From: Brachypterus glaber
Taxonomy: Eukaryota > Arthropoda > Insecta > Coleoptera > Kateretidae
NCBI GenBank assembly: GCA_958510825.1
Contig: OY294047.1
Span: 40,191,229 to 40,255,228, forward strand
DNA: 64,000 bases
Reading direction: 5' to 3'
In this document: positions 55,251 through 64,000 of the stretch, one piece after another
How positions within the stretch are numbered: position 1 is the first letter of the stretch
Layout of the letters: every line of letters begins with the position of its first letter
Translations under genes and position numbers: made by a program
The notes under the pieces: model-generated
Database searches by the model: none
Seen by the model: only the letters and a program-made list of their open reading frames with translations
Told to the model about the DNA's origin: nothing

Positions 55251-55437
55251 GTATATTCTCCGTGTCTGAAATAGAACGCAGTGACTAATATCTAAAACGT
55301 ATTATGCTGCTCTCGTATAAGGCATTCCCCTCAGACGGAGTTACGCGACTCGCACCCGAATTGGTATGATTCTCGGCTTTTAGCGCACTTTCGCAAATAA
55401 GTCACTGCAGTCTATTTCAGACACGGACAATAGTGTA
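55251..55437. mobile_element. MITE with CCGTGTCTGAAATAGA ends
   Basis: GTATATTCTCCGTGTCTGAA, ATAGAACGCAGTGACT is mirrored by AGTCACTGCAGTCTATTTCA, GACACGGACAATAGTGTA. The inverted ends are about 38 bp around a GC-richer core (CAGACGGAGTTACGCGACTC). Confidence 0.8.
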
Positions 55438-55980
55438 TTTTAAAAATATATTCTACATCCAAAAAAAGAAAAAAAGTTCGTATTAGGATTGGTCGGGAGC
55501 TACGTCTCTCTCGAATCCTATGAACTACAGCTGCGAAAATTAAAATTAGTTAGGTATTTTTTTTGTATAAGAACTATGACGTACGGTTTTTTCCCAGTCC
55601 AAAATAGGAAAATGGTTTTATTTCTTTTTAGAGGCAGAATTAAAATTTGATTTAAAAAACAGTGAAGGCTTAAACTCCGCAAAGAATCTGTCTGAGTTGG
55701 TGTTCATTTGTTTCTTGCTTTATAGCTAGCAGAATATTTTATTTTCCATCTAAGGTGTTTTAAATCTATCAAAACATAATTTTAACATTTAAAAAAGATT
55801 CAAATAATTGGTAGAAACGACAAGGAAACTATAGGATCACCAGCTCAGATATATTAAAAAAAAATTTAATAGCAAGTTGTAAATTACTTACTTTTATAAC
55901 AATTTGAAACGTCCTATCACCTTTTAAAAACATTTTCTTCTAATTATTTGTAATAGGTAATAAAAATATCACTAATAGTT
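55438..55980. other. No recognised feature
   Basis: AT-rich DNA between the MITE and the GTGTATTAAGTG element. A GAGAGAC-type patch near 55500 is not repeated elsewhere. Confidence 0.4.
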
Positions 55981-56500
55981 ATTTTCTTAACTAGTGTATT
56001 AAGTGGATAAAATCACTTAATACACGAGTTGAGAATTTAATTTTATCCAACACCTTTTATTTTTAAATAAAAATCTATAATTTGCGAAAAATTATGTCAA
56101 AAATATTAAGATTAAGTTTTCTTAATACTAAATTAATAGGTAGGCATGGCCTAAGTATGCCTATTAAAAATAAACAATTGCTAGTTTTACATTTCTTACA
56201 AACGTCAAAATGAACGCGGTGATGATTTTTAATAAAAACAGTATTTTATTCAAAAACCAAAGAATAATTTGGGGTTTTCTTTAATTTTTATGGTATAGTT
56301 AACGTGCTTCTATTTATAGAATGGTTATAATACTTAATTAATAGGGTATGTAAATAATTTTGGGTGAGATCAAAAGCTGTACGTAAAAGAGTGGGTGAAA
56401 AATTTTTTAGTCACTAGTGGAAAGTCCAAACTCACTTTTGACATTTAAAATAGTGCTCAAAACAAGTGTTTCTGTGAAGGTGTTGGATAAAAGTAATTTT
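55981..56500. mobile_element. Element with GGTGTTGGATAAAA ends and GTGTATTAAGTG subterminal hairpin, copy A
   Basis: GTGTATTAAGTGGATAAAAT then CACTTAATACAC forms a hairpin at 55995-56026, followed by TTTTATCCAACACC. The mirrored GGTGTTGGATAAAA lies at about 56480-56494, preceded by AGTGCTCAAAACAAGTGTTT. The same components appear in reverse orientation at 63310-63990. Exact outer limits are uncertain. Confidence 0.6.
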
Positions 56501-56854
56501 TAACCACCACTAATCATAGCTAACTCGACCCAATTTTGAATCACATTCTTAGCGGAATTTTTTTGCCCGTCTAAAATTTCTATTTCTGTCCACCCTAGAG
56601 TCAAAAACATTTACTCGTCTACCTCTCGTGTGCATAAATTGCGCCAGCACAGAGAGCATTTGCATTTTGCATACGAATTGCATTTATCTCATAATTTATT
56701 TATGGACTTTACTCTGTCTCGAGACTTTGCCGAAAGATTGTATCATTGTCAGAAGAAAACAAGCCGTTAAGATATGTAATGCTTTGCATTTCAGGGTATT
56801 TTTTCAGGAAATGTGCTAGGAGGGCCAAAAAGACATAACTTAAAAATGTTTTAA

Positions 56855-57457
56855 AGGGTCTTTCTACCTTAGAAATTATAAAAATAATGTTTTTTTAAAA
56901 AAAAAATTTTATATAGAACGAATAAAAATAAAATTTCTTTAGATTTTTAAGTGTCATTTTCTGGCCATAATTTTTTTTTTTTTTTAAATCAAAAAACGGT
57001 GGTCGCCATAATTCCGTCCGTTTGGATCGACTGAAAAAAAAAACAAAGTGGGATATTATTCAGTATTGAAGTCGCTATAGCCCTATCTAGAAGAAAAAAA
57101 TTTGGCCAAAAAATAACAAAATGGCGGACGTTTTTGTTTAAAAATGTTTGAACATTTTTGAAAAACGTCCGCCATTTTGTTATTTTTTAGCCAAAAAAAA
57201 ATTCTTCTAGATAGGGATATAGCGACTTCAGTACTGAATACTATCCCGTTTTGTTTTTTTTAGTCGATCCAAACGGTTTCAAAAAAATATTATGGCCAGA
57301 AAATGGCACTTTAAAAATCTAAAGAAATTTTATTTGTATTCTTTGAATATGAATAAACATACCCATAAAATTTCAAAAGGATATCTTTTTTCTTTCTACA
57401 TGTAGAAAAAAAATTAAAAAAAAAGATTATTTTTAAAATTTCTAAGATATAAAGAGG
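56855..57457. mobile_element. ~600-bp palindromic foldback, CGGACGTTTTT centre
   Basis: The arms of about 300 bp run from GGGTCTTTCTACCTTAGAAA through AAATTTCTTTAGATTTTTAA, GTCATTTTCTGGCCATAA, GTTTGGATCGACTG, GGATATTATTCAGTATTGAA and GTCGCTATA, meeting at AACAAAATGGCGGACGTTTT and AAAAACGTCCGCCATTTTGT (57116-57181). A half copy (right arm and centre only) is at 35535-35898. It would fold into a very long hairpin. Confidence 0.9.
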
Positions 57458-57510
57458 GGGGTCCAAAATGATCAAAATTTGCGTTACGTAATACTTGAAC
57501 GTTCCCTTTC
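57458..57510 (+). mobile_element. Right end of an AGGGAAC-family element
   Basis: GGGGGGTCCAAAATGATCAA, TTTGCGTTACGTAATACTTG, AACGTTCCCT. It abuts the 56855 palindrome directly, as if that element had inserted into, or recombined with, a longer AGGGAAC element whose left part is missing. Confidence 0.65.
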
Positions 57511-58332
57511 CTTAAATTTTGGAGTTTACCGGACTTTTCGAAAACAAGCCGCTTTGTTCAATACACTGTAAAAAATATTTTCTGCAATTTAATTACTGGC
57601 TATCGCTACCAGTAATTTTTAAGCAAAATTTATTTCATTGTCATCCTCAATTTAAATTGCAAATTTTAAGATTCAGTTAATTTTCTATAAAACAGTAAAA
57701 AAAATCGGTTTAAATCTTATAAATTTTATAATTTAACTTCCTAATTTTACCCCCATGACAATGGTGGAAATTTAAAAACCATAGCATAAATACTCTTCTA
57801 GAACTTCGTACTGTAGAGTGTATAATAAAGCTTATAAGAACAATTTCGTTACAGAAATTATTATACAGAAATTATTATGCAAAAATTGCTCTTAAGATAT
57901 AACCTCGGATATAACGAAGAAATTTTTATGTGGATTTATTTTTTAAATGTCAAAAGCTTTATTTTATCTTGAAACTAAAAACGCAAAAGTTTAATATTTC
58001 GTAAAATACAACATTTTTGCAGAAATAATAATATCTTTGCAAATAATAATAAATAATAGCTAATTATTTTCTATGTGTGCTAAGGACAATTCCCTCACAG
58101 AGCCTCTTAGAATTACAATTGCATTTTAAATATTGTCAAATTATAATATTGTTATGTTAAACCCCCCATTTTAAAATAAAGTAAGTTAAATCCACTCAAT
58201 GTTATATGTGTTTAATTGAAGAAGAGATATATTTTAAAATGTAATCAAATATTAAAAAAAAAGGCTGGCTACAGTAACAAATAGAGTTTGTATTGCAATG
58301 TTAGAAAAAAGAAAGAGATGTGTATGTGTAGA
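57511..58332. other. AT-rich stretch without recognised features
   Basis: Small hairpin TTACTGGCTATCGCTACCAGTAA at about 57592-57614 and a direct repeat ACAGAAATTATTAT (57853 and 57868). No gene or element limits are seen. Confidence 0.4.
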
Positions 58333-58483
58333 TATCTACCGTTAAAATTTTACTAACTGGCACCTCGCCGGAATGTTTGGAATGCAAGGTCGCCTATAGA
58401 ACACTCAATATTTTACCTCTTCTCTTCCCCTTGCCTCAGATCTTAGGTGCCAGTTAGTAAACTTTTAACAGTATATAGGTAGA
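58333..58483. mobile_element. MITE with TACCGTTAAAATTTTACTAA ends
   Basis: TATCTACCGTTAAAATTTTA, CTAACTGGCACCT mirrors AGGTGCCAGTTAGTAAACTT, TTAACAGTATATAGGTAGA. The arms are about 35 bp around a CTTCTCTTCCCCTTGCCTCA core; total about 150 bp. Confidence 0.75.
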
Positions 58484-58855
58484 TGTTTAGTAAATGGACA
58501 TTTTTAAGGTAAAAACGTAAATGATAAAAGGAAATATTTAAAAGTTTGTCATATCCAAAGTCTAGACGGAATACTAAAGAGGTTGTCCTGCGTTTCTAAG
58601 GGAAAAAACCGTATTATTGCGAGCAAAAAATACATAGTAAATCCCTGAGGGACTCAACAGTTTAAAAATTATAGCTGTTTAAGTATATTACCGATTAAAG
58701 TTATCATTCAAAGTCAAGTTAAAATTTTTTGGTGTCAGTTATAAAAAGGATTATCTAACAAACTTATAGATAATTGGTAACCTTATTGAGGGATATTGTA
58801 TATTTGAAACCCCTCGCAACTTAAGTTATTAGTAGTATAGTTGTTACGGTAGAAT

Positions 58856-59786
58856 ATAAAAATTTTCAGTAACACAGACACATAAAAATGTGCGGAGGCA
58901 AAAAGCGACCTATATAGCATTGTAGTATTGATCTAGCATAGTCTTAATCTGCATTGATTGGAATTTTATGCTTACTAGTTTTTTTTATTCGAGTTTGAAT
59001 TTTTAATTGCTGTAAATGAGTTTTTTTAATAGCTCTTATGTTCAAAAAGATTTTCCCAGTTTCCCAGATTTTCGAAAGAATTTTTTTTTGCAGAAGATAT
59101 TATCAATGAAAGCTTAACGCTACAACATGAATAACACTTTTCTAGTGAACGGCTAAACGGATTTTGACGATTCTTACGTTGAAATTTTTGTTTAAATACT
59201 TACCTACACTCTAAAAATCAATAAACAAATATCGGGACTAGGACTTGAAATAAAAACACTAAGTTTTATGCACTAGCGACGTTTCTTCTTTAATCAAGAC
59301 TTTATTAAGCTTAACATACTTAAAACACTACATTTAACATAAATATTATTTAAATAAACAATTACGAACAATAAACAAAACTATAGAACCGTACACGTAG
59401 ACATATTTCAAATTAACTGAAACTGAACTGAAAAAATCTTTTTTCCGAATGTAAAAAATATTGAAAAAAAAATTGAATTTTTTTTTTATGTTGGAACATA
59501 AAAATTTCATTGTTAATAACTTTTGCAAAAAAAAAATCAACCAAATCCTGGGAAAATCTATCAAAAAATTAATTTTTGCGACTTCCGATTTGGTGGCCTA
59601 CTTGGGGTAATTTGACAACTAACAATTGAAACTCGAATAAAAAAAAACTGGTAAGCAGAAAATTCCAATCAATGCAGATTTCGACTATGTTAGATCAATA
59701 CTATAATGTTATATAGGTCGCTTTTTTAGCTCTGCACACTTTATTTTTTTTCTGTGCCTGTGTAATTGTTACTGTAAAAACTTTAA
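58856..59786. mobile_element. ~930-bp foldback element
   Basis: The arms of about 250 bp share TTTTCAGTAACACAGACACA-type ends, AAAAAGCGACCTATATAGCA, GTAGTATTGATCTAGCATAG, TCTGCATTGATTGGAATTTT and TATTCGAGTTTGAATTTTTA, with mirrored, somewhat diverged counterparts ending near CTTTAATCAATAACTG. The spacer (59100-59440) includes GAACGGCTAAACGGATTTTG and no gene. Confidence 0.8.
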
Positions 59787-60440
59787 TCAATAACTGAAGT
59801 TGCTAAGGGTTTGGAACCTCGGCTTCCAGAAACAAAATCATCTAATAAAAAATTGGGTACAAAATGGATTGAGAAAAATAGTAACAACCATAGTCGTTGT
59901 ATACTAGAGAAGACTTTTCTGTTATGTAATAAATATGATTGCTTATGGTTACTTAGTATTACCCGTATCATTTACATATTATTCTTAAGTAGGATCTCTC
60001 ATCCCAACATGACAACACGACATTTTTAACGATTTTTTAAGATAAAAAATTCAGTTTAATATAACAATTTATGCAACATACATATTATAATTAGGATTTA
60101 CTGCCGTTTAAAAAAAAATCTTATTATTAAGATTGTTCCATGCGGGTCATTAGATATAATAATTATAAATTATTTAGGTAATAATAAATTTTATTTTGTT
60201 TTATGAACCCTGCATCGAATCTTGTTGCCATTTGGGAAAAAAACTTCATATGGCACTTAGAAGTTACGTTTCCAATCGGATCACACTGTATAGTTGATAT
60301 TAAGCCCGTCAAACTTTTCCAGTTAGTTGAAAATGTTTAGACACTTTTTTTAGAAAAAGAGCATTTTATAATAATTATTGGGCGAACTAACTGAAAGGGT
60401 AAAAGCCGTTGATTCATTAGTAGACCTTTACTAATTAAGT
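59787..60440. other. No recognised feature
   Basis: Two opposing frames at 59783-60029 have no motif. Composition is unremarkable AT-rich. Confidence 0.4.
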
Positions 60441-60556
60441 AATATAATAATAATAATAATAATATTTTTTTTCAAAATTACGATTAAATATACAAATATA
60501 CAATACATATGGTTACATATAAAATCGTGAACATGAAACGAAGAAGGTCAAATAAA

Positions 60557-60897
60557 AATATTAATATTAATGTTAATGTTGATGTTAATGTTGATGTTAA
60601 TGTTGATGTTAATGTTGATGTTAAAGTTGATGTTAATGTTGATGTTGATGTTAATGTTGATGTTAATGTTGATGTTAATGTTGATGTTAATGTTGATGTT
60701 AATGTTGATGTTAATGTTAATGTTGATGTTAATGTTGATGTTAATGTTGATGTTAATGTTGATGTTAATGTTGATGTTAATGTTGATGTTAATGTTGATG
60801 TTAATGTTGATGTTAATGTTGATATTAATGTTGATGTTAATGTTGATGTTAATGTTGATGTTAATGTTAATGTCAATGTTGATGTTAATGTTAATAA
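60557..60897. repeat. 12-bp minisatellite (GATGTTAATGTT)n
   Basis: About 27 units of GATGTTAATGTT with single variants (AAAGTT, GATATT and doubled hexamers such as TTGATGTTGATG). The unit is itself two diverged hexamers, TTGATG and TTAATG. Because neither unit contains a stop in several frames on either strand, long low-complexity frames arise (NVDVNVDV and MLMLML on plus; TLTSTLTS and NINI on minus). These are not evidence of genes. Confidence 0.95.
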
Positions 60898-63310
60898 TTA
60901 AAAGGGCATTCATACATTTTATAAATTGTCACTCACGCTGTACCGTAATTAATACGTTCACTGCCAACGGCTAGTTTCGACAGCGGAGCAATGGGTATGG
61001 GCAAGGGAAAAATAGAAAGAATTGATTAATGTTGTTAGGGGCGCCAGTTACTTTAGCTTTTACTCCTTTAGGTAAGTAACAACCTAGTGTAAATACCTAA
61101 GTTTTTCAGTTTGAGAAAATATAACCCTTAAATAAAATAAGATAATTCATTTGAGAAATTTATTATAAATAAACTTAATGAAAGCACATCAAGTAATGTA
61201 TTAATATATCTAAAAAATATGTGTAATTATATTAAGATATAATTAAAGAAATCTTAATAAAAATTACTAAATTCAGAAATCATTCGACTTAAATGTATAA
61301 AGAAAACATGAAGTTCAGCAAGCACCAAGAAATGTATGTAAACAGCAATCATTTCTTGCAGTGTATAAAAGTCATGCTTAAATTAGAAATCATTTAATCA
61401 AAGTATGATATTTAATAATTAATAAATGAGATTAAATGTTTTTAAAAAAATAAGTACCTAAAAATGAACAAATGCCAGTAGGGCATATAGTATTAAACAA
61501 TACTATATCAGATCTGATAAAGTTTACAGTTATAAGAATATTGAAATAAAAGAATTTTAAATATGAAATATTGCTTTCAAAAGTTTTCAGAATGAGTACT
61601 TAGCTGGTTTCTGCAAAATCCATGAGGTATGAATTCCATCGTCTCCATCTGCACAAGTCTCCCCTATGCTGATGAATTCATTTCTCAAATGAAAGAAAAA
61701 AAAATATAGGCTGTCCCATCTACTTTGGAAAAATCATCTTCCAGGATAAAATGTACGATTGAAAATGTTGTCCGGGATAAAATATGCTTTTGAAAATTAT
61801 GTCCAATGTAAAATTGTCTGCTAGACGGTTACATAGAATTTATCTATGCCGAAAATTACAGAACCATGTTCCAACAGAACATCACTCCATGCGGAGAACT
61901 TGTATATCAAATATACCAAAATAAACTTCAACTTAAATTAATGTAATTCCATATTAATGGTATAGAAATAGTAATTAATGGTCTAGTAATGTAGTAATAA
62001 TGGTGATTAATTAATGGTGATGTCATACTAAGTCTTCGATGTCCATCGAAACGTTATAAATGCGTAATTGTAGAAAATAACAGTTACAATATCTTCCGCA
62101 TTGTTTAAATATTCATTTTCACTAACTTTAAATAAAAATACATGAAGGATTACTTCGATGATTACAGAAAATAAACACTCGTCAATATGACACCACCATT
62201 GTAACAGAGTTGCTTCAAGAAGAACGAAAATCGACCTTCTTGACCGGTATGAACCCTTCAGGTAAATAAAATCCTATTTCTGAACTATTAGCGACATCTA
62301 TGTAAGTCATTATCAACTACAGTTTTACCGTATAGGATTCCTAATAAAGGTAACGGAAACTACACCAAAAATAATAACTAAAAAGAATATTTCCTAATAA
62401 ATCCGTATTAGTGATATCTAACCTCAAAATATTACCCTAAGAAACAAATATAAACAATACTTATTGTTTATCAGCAAAACTAATAAAAATACGAACAGAA
62501 TACTAAGTGCCCTGTGAACTAAGTATAAACAAAATACTGAATCTAAGTGAGCAGTTCCAGCAAACTATTTTCAACAAATTCTAGATTATCCCGAAGGAAT
62601 AAGCATACGAAACTTTCCAGGAGAGACAAGCTACAGATGAAAGCCAGTGAAATCCAACCCTCAATAGACTCTGAAACATATAAAAACCAGGTAAGTCCAT
62701 AGACAAATGTATTATAGAAAAATAAGTCATATGATTCTTTATTATTAAAAATCATATTCTAATTATGTTTTCTTTATGTTATTTTCAGGTAGAACTATGA
62801 AATAGAGACTTATATGGTTAGAATTCAGTTCCTGCTACAAAATAGTCCCAGATACAAAATAGTTCTGTACGTACGTAACTATTTATATACAAAATAAACA
62901 TAAATTATAACGTAAGTAAACGAATAGTTTAATTAACCCTTGCTATATTACAAAGTGACGATTTATATCGTTACAACGCCACAATTTCTAGAAATTCCTG
63001 CAAATACAGTGTTTTTGCCTAGACGTCAGGTCTATTATCCTTTTCAAGCTTATCTATTAAATTGCTTTGTTTCATCAAAATGAAACCAATTTCAATATTT
63101 TATTTTACTAGTGCAGCTCTAAAACCGCACAATCAGAAAAAGTTAAGGGATTTTTAAAATAGTAAATACTTTTCAAAGTTTTTTTTTATTAATTAAGGGA
63201 TGTAAATGTATTATTAATTACTTTATGAATTTTTAGCATTTTGATATTGTATATATCAGAGGACTGATGATATAATTATAAGATTAAATGAAGATTTAAA
63301 GAAGAAATAT
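60898..63310. other. Region with splice-like signals but no assigned gene
   Basis: No paired transposon ends are obvious. GATTACAG at 62160-62167 precedes an open stretch (K-NTRQYDTTIV, ELLQEERKSTFL, TGMNPS) ending at TTCAG|GTAAAT (62261). An open stretch at 62549-62692 (SSSKLFSTNSRL, KLQMKASEIQPSID, YKNQ) ends at CCAG|GTAAGT, with TTTTCAG at 62782-62788 and then VEL and a stop. These do not join in one frame across the gap as I read it. It might be a small spliced gene or an old element with an intron. AATTAACCCTTGCTATA near 62932 resembles a piggyBac-type end. Confidence 0.25.
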
Positions 63311-63990
63311 TTTTTATTCAACACCTTCATAGAAACACTTGTTTTTAGCACTATTTGAAATATCAAAATTTAGATTTTTCCACTACACTACAAAAAAAAT
63401 GTGTAAATTTACATGCTAAATCAGAGATAATATGTTGCCAAGCAGGTGAACGTAAAATTTACGAGATTTAACTTGTAATTTTACATTTTTTTAGGAATAT
63501 TACATGTACATGTATGTAATATTTCTAAAAAATAATAAAATTACAAGTTAAATCTCTTAAATTTTACGTGCACCTGCTTGGCAACATATTATCTCTGATT
63601 TAGCATGTAAATTTACACATTTTTTTTGTAGTGTAGTGGAAAAATCTAAATTTTGATATTTCAACATATTACCTCTGATTTAGAATGCAAATTTACACAT
63701 TTTTTTACAGTGTAGTGAATAAAAAATGTTTTTGCTAACTCTTTTGTGTAGAAGAGTACAATTTTAAATATAAAAAGTTTTTTTCCATTAATGATTAAAA
63801 CATGTTTTGCTTACTATTTTGCGTTGTAAGAAAACTTCCTTTTTGTCATAATTTTTTGCTAAATTATAGATTTTTATTTAAAATTAAAGAGTTTTGGATA
63901 AAATCTAATTTTCAACTCGTGTATTAAGTGATTTTATCCACTAAATACACAAATTAAGAAAATAACTATTATTTTATTACTTGCTAGTCT
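63310..63990. mobile_element. GGTGTTG...GTGTATTAAGTG element, copy B, with inserted palindrome
   Basis: TTCAACACCTTCATAGAAAC, ACTTGTTTTTAGCACTATTT at the left and TTTTGGATAAAATCTAATTT, TCAACTCGTGTATTAAGTGA, TTTTATCCACTAAATACAC at the right match copy A (55981-56500) in the opposite orientation. The palindrome at 63356-63663 sits inside it. The window ends just beyond. Confidence 0.65.
63356..63663. mobile_element. 308-bp near-perfect palindromic insertion
   Basis: TGAAATATCAAAATTTAGAT, TTTTCCACTACACTACAAAA, AAAATGTGTAAATTTACATG, CTAAATCAGAGATAATATGT, TGCCAAGCAGGTG and ACAAGTTAAATC-type blocks are mirrored almost base for base around TTACATGTACATGTATGTAA at 63509. The arms are about 154 bp each with almost no loop. 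A partial third arm copy follows directly (63664-63720: ATTACCTCTGATTTAGAATG, ACAGTGTAGTG). Confidence 0.9.
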
Positions 63991-64000
63991 AGAAAAACTT

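Noticed and set aside
60484..60974. Four long overlapping frames (TLTS, NVDV, NINI, MLML repeats)
   Set aside because: All are translations of one 12-bp minisatellite; overlapping frames on both strands cannot all be genes and none has non-repeat sequence of interest.
61028..61062. GGCGCCAGTTACT (minus TGGCGCCCCTAACA) as a retroelement primer-binding site
   Set aside because: No matching long terminal repeats or retroelement proteins nearby; the GGCGCC core is only a short palindrome.

Overview
The window reads as strongly AT-rich intergenic or intronic DNA from an animal with a repeat-rich genome, most likely an insect. The basis is threefold: there are no long uninterrupted genes and no bacterial-style gene packing; the insertions are DNA transposons with TA or TTAA target duplications; and one non-LTR retrotransposon tail sits beside a truncated mariner-group transposase that carries the DUF4817-type N-terminus common in insect elements. 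I could not identify the species. No tRNA, rRNA, CRISPR array or intact host protein-coding gene was recognised.

Layout. 0-10 kb: an inverted family with a GGGGGGTCGTG-like block, a 0.93 kb TA-flanked element built from GGGGTCAATTGAAAC phrases, two small palindromes near 3.2-3.5 kb, a CAGGGTGT-ended foldback (4.0-5.0 kb), a foldback with tandemly repeated arms (6.65-7.43 kb) and several MITEs. 10-18 kb: a series of larger elements including two nested insertions. The clearest is a mariner-like element with a truncated transposase (16308-17440) inserted at the TA in the centre of a palindromic element (15884-17864). 18-31 kb: modular direct repeats, a GCGATCGC foldback, a duplicated block that may be a last exon (23.9 and 25.7 kb), a TTAA-flanked piggyBac-type MITE (28431-28836) and foldbacks ending CACTGAAAAA. 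31-36 kb: ATT-type microsatellites, a perfect 190-bp tandem duplication and the C-terminus, 3' UTR and tail of a LINE on the minus strand.

36.6-42.6 kb: a head-to-tail duplication of 2982 bp that looks identical by eye, each unit itself containing a foldback and an internal 374-bp duplication. 42-50 kb: inverted and rearranged copies of families seen earlier, a satellite-like five-copy array (46.6-47.1 kb) and a near-perfect palindrome (47180-47375). 50-64 kb: more AGGGAAC-type and foldback elements, a possible 33-nt microexon at 53654, a 600-bp palindrome (56855-57457), a 12-bp minisatellite open in several frames on both strands (60557-60897), a stretch at 61-63 kb with splice-like signals, and a 308-bp near-perfect palindrome (63356-63663).

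Most of the recognisable structure is non-autonomous DNA transposons with long inverted repeats. They depend on transposases encoded elsewhere: the only transposase here has lost its C-terminal half and the LINE has only its 3' end. The strongest leads are the density of hairpin-forming palindromes, insertion at palindrome centres, palindromes that have lost or flipped an arm or loop, and two apparently perfect tandem duplications.
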